From the NCBI GenBank assembly GCA_002414705.1, contig DIAL01000113.1:29349-40238 (forward strand): a stretch of 10,890 nucleotides of DNA, read 5' to 3'. The DNA is from Flavobacteriaceae bacterium UBA5079. Its GTDB lineage: Bacteria > Bacteroidota > Bacteroidia > Flavobacteriales > Flavobacteriaceae. Position numbers and translations under genes: made by a program. A model generated the notes under the pieces. It ran no database searches and was not told the DNA's origin. It saw only the letters and a program-made list of their open reading frames with translations. Below, piece by piece: positions 1 to 7,487 of this stretch (positions are counted from its first letter, which is position 1; every line of letters starts with the position of its first letter).

Positions 1-1938
1 CAACCAACTTCGCAATTTTATAGGGTGACTACAGACAATCATTTTCCGTATCGTATTTATGCCGCACAACAAGATAATTCTACCGTTAGAATTCCACATA
101 GAACCGATGGTTGGTCTATTTCAGAATCCGATTGGGAAAGTACAGCAGGAGGCGAATCAGCTCATATTGCTGTCGACCCTGAAAATGATGATATTGTTTA
201 TGGTGGAAGTTACGGCGGATTTTTAACACGTATTAATCATAAAACAGGAACCGAAAGGGCTATTAATGTTTGGCCAGATAACCCAATGGGTCATGGAGCA
301 GAAGGCATGAAATACCGTTTTCAATGGAATTTCCCTATTATCTTTTCAAAGCATAATCCAAATAGACTTTATACGTTTTCTCAAAACGTTCATGTTACCG
401 AAAATGAAGGGCAATCTTGGGATATTATCAGTCCAGATTTAACCAGAAATGATCCTGAAAAGTTAAAATCTTCCGGTGGACCTATCACACAAGATAACAC
501 ATCAGTCGAGTATTATTGTACCATTTTTGCAGCTCAAGAATCACCTTTAGTAGAAGGGTTACTTTGGGTTGGAAGTGATGATGGTTTAATTCATGTAACG
601 CAGGATGGTGGGAAAAACTGGATAAACGTGACGCCAAAAGGGATGCCTGAATGGATGATGATTAATAGTATGGAACCAAGCGCTTTTGATGCTGGAACCT
701 GCTATGTTGCTGGAACAAAATATAAAACAGGCGATTTTTCACCTTATATATACAAAACAACGGACTACGGTAAAACTTGGAAAAAAATCACCAATGGCAT
801 CCATGATGAGCATTTTACCAGAGTTGTTCGGGAAGATCCTAACCAAAAAGGCTTATTATACGCAGGTACTGAAACCGGTATGTATATTTCCTTTAATGAT
901 GGTGAGGATTGGAAACCCTTTCAGTTAAATTTACCCATTGTTCCAATAACTGATTTAACTATAAAAGATAATAATCTTATTTTAGCAACTCAAGGACGTA
1001 GCCTATGGATTTTGGACGATTTATCGCTTTTGCATCAATTGTATGTTACAAAGCCTAACACGAATAAATTATATAAACCAAAACCAACGTATCGGATGGA
1101 TGGAGGTGGACGTTCTGGAAGCAAAACGTCTGGAGCTAATCATCCAAGTGGCGTGATGACCTATTTTAATTTAGAAAATATTACAGAGAAAGATTCTATA
1201 TCCTTAACCTATTTTGATAAAAAGGGCGACACAATCCAGACGTTTTCAAACACCAGTGATAAACACAAATTGAAGGTTGAAAATGGCCTAAATCAATTTA
1301 CTTGGGATATGATTTATGAAGGAGCTGAAAAATTAGATGGTATGATTTTGTGGTGGGCAAGTTTAAGTGGTCCGAAAGCGGTTCCTGGAACTTATAAAGT
1401 TACTTTGCAAGTGAATGATGCTTTTCAAACACAAGATTTTGAAATTCTACCAGACCCGAGAGCCGAAAGTACGGTTTCCGATATGCAAAAGCAATTTGAG
1501 TTTATAAAGGATGTGAATAAAACCATGGATGATGCACACAAATCCATAAAAAAAATTCGCAATATTAAATCGCAATTATCAGCTTTTGAAAAGCAGTATA
1601 AGGACGATGAACGTGTGTCGGATTTATTAGAAAAATCTAAAAATTTAAGAGAGCAATTTACTGAAATTGAAGAAGCTTTATATCAAACAAAAAACAGAAG
1701 TGGACAAGATCCATTAAATTTTCCAATTCGCTTAACCAATAAATTAGGACATTTAAATGCCTTAATTAGTATGGGAGATTTTGCACCAACAGATCAAGAT
1801 GTAGCTGTAAAAAATGAATTAACACAAGCTATTGATAAACAACTTACACAATTTAATCAATTAGTAAGTGAAGAAATTTTAGCATTCAATGCAGCTTTTA
1901 ATGAGAAACAATTAAATTATTTATTTATTGAAAATTAA
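1..1938 (+). CDS. Sortilin/BNR (Asp-box) repeat protein, C-terminal part, 5' end outside window
   Basis: The reading frame is open from the first base (starting QPTSQFYRV), so the true start lies upstream; the GTG at 25 is internal. The visible 645 residues begin inside a beta-propeller. Four Asp-box motifs (T/S-x-D/N-x-G-x-x-W) lie at visible residues 133-140 (TENEGQSW), 200-207 (TQDGGKNW), 253-260 (TTDYGKTW) and 297-304 (SFNDGEDW), as in VPS10/sortilin and BNR-type 'glycosyl hydrolase' proteins of Bacteroidota, which are usually about 1000 residues or more. The propeller ends near QGRSLWILDD. A beta-sandwich-like segment follows (about 390-485, with GLNQFTWDM and PGTYKVTLQV), then a charged helical, coiled-coil-like tail (about 490-560). 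Family members are normally exported, but the signal peptide would be upstream and cannot be seen. No catalytic residues are recognisable, so 'glycosyl hydrolase' would be only a label and the substrate is unknown. Its stop codon overlaps the hemJ start. Confidence 0.85.
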   Translation, partial: QPTSQFYRVTTDNHFPYRIYAAQQDNSTVRIPHRTDGWSISESDWESTAGGESAHIAVDPENDDIVYGGSYGGFLTRINHKTGTERAINVWPDNPMGHGAEGMKYRFQWNFPIIFSKHNPNRLYTFSQNVHVTENEGQSWDIISPDLTRNDPEKLKSSGGPITQDNTSVEYYCTIFAAQESPLVEGLLWVGSDDGLIHVTQDGGKNWINVTPKGMPEWMMINSMEPSAFDAGTCYVAGTKYKTGDFSPYIYKTTDYGKTWKKITNGIHDEHFTRVVREDPNQKGLLYAGTETGMYISFNDGEDWKPFQLNLPIVPITDLTIKDNNLILATQGRSLWILDDLSLLHQLYVTKPNTNKLYKPKPTYRMDGGGRSGSKTSGANHPSGVMTYFNLENITEKDSISLTYFDKKGDTIQTFSNTSDKHKLKVENGLNQFTWDMIYEGAEKLDGMILWWASLSGPKAVPGTYKVTLQVNDAFQTQDFEILPDPRAESTVSDMQKQFEFIKDVNKTMDDAHKSIKKIRNIKSQLSAFEKQYKDDERVSDLLEKSKNLREQFTEIEEALYQTKNRSGQDPLNFPIRLTNKLGHLNALISMGDFAPTDQDVAVKNELTQAIDKQLTQFNQLVSEEILAFNAAFNEKQLNYLFIEN

Positions 1939-2486
1939 TGGAATATTACAATTATATAAAATCTCTTCATCTCATATTTGTTGTTACTTGGTTTGCTGGT
2001 TTGTTTTACATTCCCAGACTGTTTGTGTATCAAATTGAAGCGTTTCATAAACCATCACCAGACAAAGAAATTTTAGGGAATCAATTAAAATTAATGGCCA
2101 AGCGGCTTTGGAATATCATTACTTGGCCATCTGCAATTTTGGCGACAATTTTTGCCGTTTGGTTGCTGATTTTACAACCAGTTTGGCTGCAACAACCCTG
2201 GATGCATGTTAAGTTATTATTTGTTTTATTGTTGATTATGTATCAATTAAAAACCCATCAATTTTATAAACAACTCCAAAAAGATGATGTCAGGAAATCA
2301 TCAAATTTTATGCGCCTTTGGAATGAAGGTGCTACATTTATTCTATTTGCGGTTGTGTTTTTAGTCATCTTAAAAAGTGCAATTAATTGGGTGTTTGGTG
2401 TGATAGGAATTTTTGTTTTGGGCATTTTATTAATGCTTGGATTTAAAATTTATAAAAATATTAGAAGCAAAAATCCAGACGCTTAA
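1938..2486 (+). CDS. hemJ: HemJ-type protoporphyrinogen IX oxidase (UPF0093/CopD-like membrane protein)
   Basis: A 182-residue integral membrane protein with about five hydrophobic segments (roughly 4-30, 63-82, 89-107, 131-148 and 150-168). Family landmarks are present: the N-terminal KSLHLIFVVTWFAGLFYIPR with His11, the WMHVKL motif (His90, Lys92), and RLWNEGATF (Arg126, Asn129, Glu130). HemJ oxidises protoporphyrinogen IX to protoporphyrin IX, the penultimate step of haem synthesis, in organisms lacking HemG or HemY; it acts in the inner membrane and is itself haem-associated. Public annotation often calls such proteins 'CopD family', but the length and motifs fit HemJ better than copper-resistance CopD. 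The ATG shares its A with the preceding TAA (TAATG), suggesting translational coupling. The functional link to the upstream BNR protein is unclear. No other haem gene is in view. Confidence 0.85.
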   Translation: MEYYNYIKSLHLIFVVTWFAGLFYIPRLFVYQIEAFHKPSPDKEILGNQLKLMAKRLWNIITWPSAILATIFAVWLLILQPVWLQQPWMHVKLLFVLLLIMYQLKTHQFYKQLQKDDVRKSSNFMRLWNEGATFILFAVVFLVILKSAINWVFGVIGIFVLGILLMLGFKIYKNIRSKNPDA

Positions 2487-2532
2487 GTAAGTTGGCGCAA
2501 TTGTTGTTACCTTTAATGCTCAAACTAAATAC

Positions 2533-3990
2533 ATGAAATTAGCCAGGTTTTCTTTAAGATTACGCATTTTTATTGCCATGATTCTGTTGGTGTTATTGGC
2601 TTCTATTCTTATTGCAGGCGTAACCATTTATCAATATAATGAGGAAGCTAGAGAGTATCATCAAGATAGACTGGAACGTAAAGAAGAAAACATCCAAGCC
2701 AGTATAGATTATGCTATAAAAGAAACAACGTATGAGGTAAGACCAGAAATGATGTCTCTTATTTTTAAGGACGCTATTTACCAAATAGCAACCATTCATA
2801 ATATGGAAATTAATCTCTATAATTTAGATGGTGGTTTATTAAAATCTTCTAAAGCGAGTTTCGATTCAGATTCGCTTACAAAATGTTTAGATGCTAAAAT
2901 TTTAAATACGATTTCACATTCTTTAGATCATCGGTATGTGAATAAAACATTAGAAAATAATGATAGTTATTTATCCTCTTACTCTATTATTACAGATAAA
3001 CGCTTTAAGCCATTAGCTATTTTAAATTTACACTATTTGGAAAATGATGATTTTCTAAATAAGGAACTACAGGAATTTCTGGAGCGTTTAAGTTACGCAT
3101 ACATTGTAATGCTCATTATTGCTATTGGGTTAGCCTATTTGCTTTCTAAGTACATTACCAAATCGCTTAAAACAATCAGTGATAAAATGTCAGAAACACG
3201 CTTTGAAACACGCAATAAAAAGATTGATATTGGAACCACCAGTCAGGAAATTGCTATTCTAGTAAAATCGTACAATAGCATGATAGATGAGTTGGAAGCC
3301 AGTGCCGTAAAATTAGCGACAAGCGAGCGTGAACAAGCTTGGCGTGAAATGGCAAAACAGGTAGCACATGAAATTAAAAATCCCTTAACACCTATGCGCT
3401 TAAGTGTGCAAAGTTTTCAGCGTAAATTTGATCTTGAAGATCCTAATATTCACCAAAAAGTAGATGAATACAGTAAAACTTTAATCCAGCAAATTGATAC
3501 CATGAGTTCTATTGCTTCGGCATTTTCAAACTTTGCAAAAATGCCAGCACAGCAAAATGAAACGTTGAATGTGGTAAATATTGTCAAGTTGGCCTTGGAT
3601 ATTTTTAATGAAGACTACATTGTTTTTATTGCTGAAAAGAATGAAATTATAGCTAATTTTGATAGAACACAATTAATTCGCGTTGTAACAAATTTAGTAA
3701 AAAATGGTATTCAAGCTATTCCAGAAGATGGCTTAAAAACACCTAAAATTGTTGTTGAGGTTCGGGAAGAAGATGGCTATGTTAATATTATTGTTACGGA
3801 TAATGGCAAAGGTATTTCTCAAGAAAATATGGTAAAAATATTCGAACCCAAATTCACGACTAAATCCAGTGGTATGGGATTAGGTTTAGGAATGGTTAAG
3901 AATATTGTGGAAACTTATAATGGAAATATTACCTTTACGTCTCAACTAAATGAAGGAACAACGTTTACAGTAACGATTCCGAAAAAATAG
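2533..3990 (+). CDS. HAMP-domain sensor histidine kinase, NtrY-like
   Basis: A 485-residue membrane kinase. Domains in order: short cytoplasmic start, transmembrane helix 1 (about 12-33), extracytoplasmic sensor region (about 34-187), transmembrane helix 2 (about 188-207), HAMP linker (about 205-258), dimerisation/phosphoacceptor helix with HEIKNPLTPMR (His279 is the predicted phosphorylated residue), then the HATPase_c domain. ATP-binding boxes are intact: N box NLVKN (387-391), G1 DNGKG (423-427), F box FEPKFTTKS and G2 GMGLGLGM (447-454). The HEIKNPLTPMRLS sequence is characteristic of NtrY-like kinases. The ligand is not predictable, because the sensor region has no motif I recognise. No response regulator lies within the window, so it may pair with a distant partner. 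It lies 46 bases after hemJ with no visible terminator, and is probably co-transcribed. There is no receiver domain, so it is not a hybrid kinase. Confidence 0.93.
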   Translation: MKLARFSLRLRIFIAMILLVLLASILIAGVTIYQYNEEAREYHQDRLERKEENIQASIDYAIKETTYEVRPEMMSLIFKDAIYQIATIHNMEINLYNLDGGLLKSSKASFDSDSLTKCLDAKILNTISHSLDHRYVNKTLENNDSYLSSYSIITDKRFKPLAILNLHYLENDDFLNKELQEFLERLSYAYIVMLIIAIGLAYLLSKYITKSLKTISDKMSETRFETRNKKIDIGTTSQEIAILVKSYNSMIDELEASAVKLATSEREQAWREMAKQVAHEIKNPLTPMRLSVQSFQRKFDLEDPNIHQKVDEYSKTLIQQIDTMSSIASAFSNFAKMPAQQNETLNVVNIVKLALDIFNEDYIVFIAEKNEIIANFDRTQLIRVVTNLVKNGIQAIPEDGLKTPKIVVEVREEDGYVNIIVTDNGKGISQENMVKIFEPKFTTKSSGMGLGLGMVKNIVETYNGNITFTSQLNEGTTFTVTIPKK

Positions 3991-4052
3991 AAAATTTATA
4001 AATTAAAAGTGCTTTGGAAATAATGGAGCAACTTTTTAAAAAATCACTATAT

Positions 4053-4835
4053 ATGTCATATAATAATATCCTTTCAGAAACCCAAAATGGATTAACAACC
4101 ATAACTATAAATAGACCTAAAAAACTGAATGCCTTGAATAAGGAAACCATTCAGGAATTGCACGATGCGTTTAAAGCAGCTAATGAAGATGCGGATACCA
4201 AGGTCATCATATTAACAGGAAGTGGTGAAAAAGCCTTTGTAGCCGGAGCAGATATTAGTGAATTTGCAAATTTTGATGAATATAATGGAGGTCAATTAGC
4301 GGCTAAAGGTCAAGAAATTTTATTCAATTTTGTTGAGAATTTAGACACACCAGTTATTGCAGCTGTTAATGGTTTTGCACTAGGAGGCGGATTAGAATTG
4401 GCTATGGCTTGTCATTTTAGAGTAGCGAGTATCAATGCTAAAATGGGACTTCCAGAAGTATCATTAGGCGTTATTCCTGGTTATGGTGGTACACAACGTT
4501 TACCGCAATTAGTAGGTAAAGGTCGTGCTATGGAAATGGTTATGACAGCAGGAATGATTGATTCCAACCAAGCTTTGGAATACGGATTGGTAAATCACGT
4601 AACCACAGAAGAAGAACTGATTCCACTTGCCGAAAAAATTGCTGGTAAAATTATGCGTAACTCATCTGTAGCAATAAAAGGCGCTATAAAAGCAATTAAT
4701 GCGAATTTTAGAGATGGTGTAAATGGTTATGAAGTAGAAATTGAAGAATTTGGAAATTGTTTTGGAACAGACGATTTTAAAGAAGGAACATCAGCCTTTT
4801 TAGAAAAGCGTAAAGCGGATTTTCCTGGAAAATAA
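4053..4835 (+). CDS. Enoyl-CoA hydratase/isomerase (crotonase family)
   Basis: A 260-residue crotonase-fold enzyme, the usual length. Features: the substrate-binding/oxyanion segment FVAGADISEF, the second oxyanion loop FALGGGLELA, and both acid/base glutamates of true hydratases, Glu115 (GGGLEL) and Glu135 (LPEVSLG), spaced 20 apart as are Glu144 and Glu164 of rat mitochondrial enoyl-CoA hydratase. It therefore probably hydrates trans-2-enoyl-CoA (or 3-hydroxybutyryl-CoA in reverse) in fatty-acid or amino-acid degradation; the exact chain length cannot be read from sequence. I chose the ATG at 4053 (MSYNNIL) because crotonases begin there. The same frame is open further upstream from a TTG at 4014 and an ATG at 4023, which would add 13 or 10 atypical residues (such as EQLFKKSLY). 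It lies 62 bases after the kinase gene and is followed by a terminator. A link to the kinase is not evident. Confidence 0.92.
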   Translation: MSYNNILSETQNGLTTITINRPKKLNALNKETIQELHDAFKAANEDADTKVIILTGSGEKAFVAGADISEFANFDEYNGGQLAAKGQEILFNFVENLDTPVIAAVNGFALGGGLELAMACHFRVASINAKMGLPEVSLGVIPGYGGTQRLPQLVGKGRAMEMVMTAGMIDSNQALEYGLVNHVTTEEELIPLAEKIAGKIMRNSSVAIKGAIKAINANFRDGVNGYEVEIEEFGNCFGTDDFKEGTSAFLEKRKADFPGK

Positions 4836-4857
4836 AACCAAGAATTAAATGCTATTT

Positions 4858-4891
4858 AAGACCTGAAGGCTTTTTTGTTTTCAGGTTTTTT
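4858..4891 (+). terminator. Rho-independent terminator after the enoyl-CoA hydratase gene
   Basis: A perfect stem ACCTGAA (4861-4867) pairs with TTCAGGT (4880-4886) around a 12-base loop. It can be extended outward by a G-U and two A-T pairs, and is followed by a T run (4886-4891). It lies 22 bases past the stop codon and ends the plus-strand row. On the minus strand, where the convergent HD-domain gene ends, the hairpin is followed only by TCTTAAAT, so it should work less well in that direction. Confidence 0.75.
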
Positions 4892-4913
4892 AGTTTAACG
4901 TGGTTAATTAAAC

Positions 4914-5570
4914 TTACCTTTTTCCATCCCATTCCGCATAAAAATGCGCTAAAAATTCAACCATAAATTGATGCCGCTTTTCGGCTATTTTTTTACCCGT
5001 TTTCGTGTTCATGGAATCTTTTAAAAGCAGTAATTTTTCATAAAAATGGTTGATAGTTGGCGCATCCGATTTTTTATAGGTCGCCTTATCCATATTCAAA
5101 TCAGGTTTAATATCCGGATTATAAAGCGCTCGGTTTTTAAAACCACCATAATTAAACGTTCTAGCAATACCTATAGCACCCAGCGCATCCAATCTGTCTG
5201 CGTCTTGAACCACATTTAATTCGGGTGATGTAAATGATTTGTTGGAATCTAAACCAGAACTGTAGGAAATATGCTTAATAATATTTACAACATGTTCTAT
5301 GGTTTTAGAATCTACGTTTTCTTTAAATAGGAATTCGCGTGCTATTTTAGGACCAATAGTTTCATCACCATTATGGAATTTACTATCCGCAATATCATGC
5401 AATAAAGCACCCAAAGCCACTACCAAGTTATCAACAGATTCACTTTCTGAAATAAGCAACGCATTTTTATAAACACGTTCTATGTGAAACCAGTCGTGAC
5501 CACCTTCGGCACCCTGTAACTGTTTTTTTACAAACGCAATGGTGTTCGTTATAGTTTTTTGGTTTTTCAT
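4914..5570 (-). CDS. HD-domain phosphohydrolase, YedJ-like
   Basis: A 218-residue soluble protein of the HD superfamily. It carries the metal-binding set in the expected order: GGHDWFHIERV with His25 and His29, LLHDIADSKF with the His58-Asp59 doublet, a further His (KHISYS), and VQDADRLDALGAIGIARTF with Asp123, Asp125 and Asp128. This pattern and length match E. coli YedJ and relatives, predicted metal-dependent phosphohydrolases or phosphodiesterases, probably acting on a nucleotide or small phosphorylated metabolite; the substrate is not known. There are no transmembrane segments or accessory domains. It lacks the RelA/SpoT synthetase region, so it is not a (p)ppGpp enzyme of that type. The start is the first in-frame ATG, immediately before the conserved N-terminal helix. 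The gene lies downstream of the desaturase on the same strand, with an 11-bp hairpin 17 bases before its start. Confidence 0.88.
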   Translation of the reverse strand: MKNQKTITNTIAFVKKQLQGAEGGHDWFHIERVYKNALLISESESVDNLVVALGALLHDIADSKFHNGDETIGPKIAREFLFKENVDSKTIEHVVNIIKHISYSSGLDSNKSFTSPELNVVQDADRLDALGAIGIARTFNYGGFKNRALYNPDIKPDLNMDKATYKKSDAPTINHFYEKLLLLKDSMNTKTGKKIAEKRHQFMVEFLAHFYAEWDGKR

Positions 5571-5575
5571 ACGTT

Positions 5576-5615
5576 TATAAAAATAAGAATTCCTTTCAGA
5601 AACTTGAAAGGAATT
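5576..5615 (-). terminator. Hairpin between desaturase and HD-hydrolase genes, probable terminator
   Basis: A perfect 11-bp inverted repeat (5588-5598 with 5605-5615, arms AATTCCTTTCA/TGAAAGGAATT) encloses a six-base loop. Read on the minus strand it is followed by CTTATTTTTATA, a broken T run, so it should end the plsC-desaturase transcript. It starts 22 bases past the desaturase stop. Because only 17 bases separate it from the next gene's ATG, it may instead act as a partial terminator or leader hairpin for that gene. Confidence 0.6.
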
Positions 5616-5637
5616 TTAGTATTTAATACGTGGTGTT

Positions 5638-6627
5638 TTATTTTAATGAAGCTGGTTCCACCCACTTAAATCGATAAGAATTTTCAGGTACTTTCATACG
5701 TTCCGACAGTCTGGTTAAACGTGCTGGTAATTTCATTAAATAATCTCTTGCTTTTTCGGCTTCATCAGATAGATTGGTAATTTTATCAATTTCCCAACGT
5801 ACTAATAGTTTGTCCAAAATGTCCACATAATCAGCTGATGTATAAACACCAATACGTTGTGCTGTGTTTGAAAATTCTTCGAAAGCTGTTCCTATTCTAT
5901 TTCCTGATTCTCTTAAAAAATGTGCTGGCATCGTGATTTTTAACTTCATCATGTGTTGAAAAGCCATCATCATCTGGCTTGGGTCTACTTTAAAAATACG
6001 CTCCACAAATTCACAATATGCATGGTGGTGACGCATTTCATCACCTGAAATAATTTTACACATTTTAGACAATTGCTTGTTGCCTCGGTCTTTGGCTAAT
6101 TTGGCTACACGATTGTGCGAAATATAGGTTGCCAGTTCTTGAAAACTAGTATATAAAAAGTTTTTATAAGGATCACGATCGGTTCCAATATCGAAACCAT
6201 CAGCAATTAGGTGTTGCGTGGTTTTCTCAATTTCTTTCATGTTTACGCGTCCTGATAAATACAGATATTTATTCAGTACATCACCATGACGATTTTCTTC
6301 AGCTGTCCAATGACGCACCCATTTACCCCAAGAATTTCCACCAACTTGATCCACACCTTCTACATCCATTAACCAAGATTCGTAGGTTGGTAAGGCTTCC
6401 TCCGTAATCATGTCGCCTACTAAAACGACCCAAAAATCGTAAGGTAATTCTTTGGAAAGCTCACGAATTTCCTTCACACTTTCTAAAAAATTAGGACTTT
6501 CAGAATTCGGTAAAAAATCTGATGGCTGCCAAATACTGTCAACAGGAATTAAATACTTTTCTATAAGTGCATCTACATCTTTTTCAAGGTGTTGCATGAC
6601 TTCCAATCGTACGTTTTTTAAAGACAT
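5638..6627 (-). CDS. Soluble acyl-ACP desaturase (plant stearoyl-ACP desaturase type)
   Basis: A 329-residue di-iron enzyme of the FA_desaturase_2 family with a ferritin-like fold. It introduces a cis double bond into a saturated acyl chain on acyl carrier protein, using O2 and reduced ferredoxin. All six iron ligands known from castor delta-9 desaturase have counterparts: Glu76 (GDMITEEALPTY), Glu111 and His114 (TAEENRHGD), Glu164 (TSFQELATYISH), Glu197 and His200 (GDEMRHH). Long stretches such as NKYLYLSGRV and KITMPAHF also follow the plant enzyme, although no plastid transit peptide is present. It has no transmembrane helices, so it is cytosolic, unlike membrane DesA desaturases. Double-bond position and preferred chain length cannot be fixed from sequence. 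It starts 20 bases after plsC on the same strand, so newly made unsaturated acyl chains and their transfer into phospholipid are probably co-regulated. A hairpin follows the gene. Confidence 0.93.
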   Translation of the reverse strand: MSLKNVRLEVMQHLEKDVDALIEKYLIPVDSIWQPSDFLPNSESPNFLESVKEIRELSKELPYDFWVVLVGDMITEEALPTYESWLMDVEGVDQVGGNSWGKWVRHWTAEENRHGDVLNKYLYLSGRVNMKEIEKTTQHLIADGFDIGTDRDPYKNFLYTSFQELATYISHNRVAKLAKDRGNKQLSKMCKIISGDEMRHHHAYCEFVERIFKVDPSQMMMAFQHMMKLKITMPAHFLRESGNRIGTAFEEFSNTAQRIGVYTSADYVDILDKLLVRWEIDKITNLSDEAEKARDYLMKLPARLTRLSERMKVPENSYRFKWVEPASLK

Positions 6628-6647
6628 AAAGTTGAATTTTAAAATTT

Positions 6648-7385
6648 TTAATATGTTACTGCCGAAGAAATAGTGGTTTCTATTTGTTCAATTAACTTGG
6701 TTTTATCATCAAAGGTAGCTAAAATTAAAGGTTCATGAACGGTTAATTTTACATGATTTCCTATTCCCATTGGGAATTTCCCATATTTTAATAGTTTCCA
6801 AGAATTGTTAATTGTAATAGGTAAAATAACTGCTGAAGGGATTTTCTTCAAAAGAATTTCCAGGCCTTTTGTTTGAAATGGTTTTGGCTGTCCATTTTTA
6901 CTTCGTGTACCTTCGGGAAAAATAACGGCTGTACCTTTGGTTTCTTCAATATATTCGCCAAATTTCATAATGGCAGGCAATGCCTGACGTGGATTTTTTC
7001 TATCAATTAATACGTTTCCACCATGACGTAAATTATAGGACACGCTTGGAATACCTTTCCCGAGTTCTTTTTTACTAATAAATTTTGGGTTTATCTCGCG
7101 TAAGTACCACATAATGGGCGAAATATCATACATACTTTGATGATTTGCCACAATAATGATAGGCTGATTTTTAGGTACATTATAATTATTTGTAAACGTG
7201 TAGCGTGTTCCTAAAATATTGGTACAACGCATAATGCAAAACTGCAACCAATCCACACTTCTTTTATGTGCTTTTTTACTTATAAAATTAAAGCAAAACC
7301 ATTGAATTGGATGAAAAACAACCAATGCTAACAAAAAGAAAAAGGCATAAAAACCGCTTAAAATATAGGCTACAAATTTTTCCAT
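6648..7385 (-). CDS. plsC: 1-acyl-sn-glycerol-3-phosphate acyltransferase (PlsC/LPLAT family)
   Basis: A 245-residue membrane-associated acyltransferase that puts the second acyl chain on lysophosphatidic acid to give phosphatidic acid, the precursor of membrane phospholipids. The N-terminal 8-35 region is strongly hydrophobic and anchors the protein. Catalytic block I is NHQSMYD (His82 to Asp87, the HX4D pair), block III is FPEGTRS (156-162), and the ILPITINNS segment near 187-195 matches the later conserved block. Length is normal for bacterial PlsC. The enzyme could also be a related LPLAT acting on another lysolipid (for example in ornithine or amino-lipid synthesis, common in Bacteroidota), since these share the same motifs; PlsC is the default call. 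It heads a two-gene unit with the desaturase and has its own upstream region after the bacilliredoxin terminator. Confidence 0.88.
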   Translation of the reverse strand: MEKFVAYILSGFYAFFFLLALVVFHPIQWFCFNFISKKAHKRSVDWLQFCIMRCTNILGTRYTFTNNYNVPKNQPIIIVANHQSMYDISPIMWYLREINPKFISKKELGKGIPSVSYNLRHGGNVLIDRKNPRQALPAIMKFGEYIEETKGTAVIFPEGTRSKNGQPKPFQTKGLEILLKKIPSAVILPITINNSWKLLKYGKFPMGIGNHVKLTVHEPLILATFDDKTKLIEQIETTISSAVTY

Positions 7386-7406
7386 TTTAACGACAACTAT
7401 TTAGTA

Positions 7407-7440
7407 CTGCTAAATTACTTTAAACTGTTTCAAGCACAAA
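7407..7440 (-). promoter_or_regulatory. Possible plsC-desaturase promoter
   Basis: Read on the minus strand, TTTG (7437-7440) is followed after 19 bases by TAATTTAG. This differs at one position from the Bacteroidota -7 consensus TAnnTTTG and has about the right spacing to a -33 TTTG. It lies just upstream of the plsC ATG, and its -33 part overlaps the T run of the preceding terminator. It is a motif match only. Confidence 0.3.
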
Positions 7441-7465
7441 AAAAACCACGACATAATCGTGGTTT
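7438..7465 (-). terminator. Rho-independent terminator after the bacilliredoxin gene
   Basis: A 9-bp perfect stem AAACCACGA/TCGTGGTTT (7443-7451 with 7457-7465) closes a five-base loop. On the minus strand it is followed by a run of eight Ts (7438-7445, partly inside the stem). It lies 22 bases past the bacilliredoxin stop and separates that gene from plsC. This is the clearest terminator in the window. Confidence 0.85.
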
Positions 7466-7487
7466 AAATTCTATTTTAAAGCTGCTT

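Noticed and set aside
25..27. GTG as start of the BNR protein
   Set aside because: The frame is open to base 1 and the sequence is already inside the propeller, with no signal peptide; the real start is upstream of the window.
686..928. Short plus-strand open frame inside the BNR protein gene
   Set aside because: It lies entirely within the long, motif-rich BNR frame, and its translation shows no family features.
2487..2532. Possible internal promoter (TACCTTTA) before the kinase gene
   Set aside because: It has one mismatch to the -7 consensus and no correctly spaced -33 element; chance matches are expected in AT-rich DNA.
2593..2799. Minus-strand open frame opposite the histidine kinase start
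   Set aside because: It is antisense to the transmembrane and sensor coding region of a clear kinase gene; its hydrophobic look reflects the complementary strand.
6452..6673. Plus-strand open frame across the desaturase start and plsC end
   Set aside because: It overlaps two well-supported minus-strand genes and has no recognisable features.
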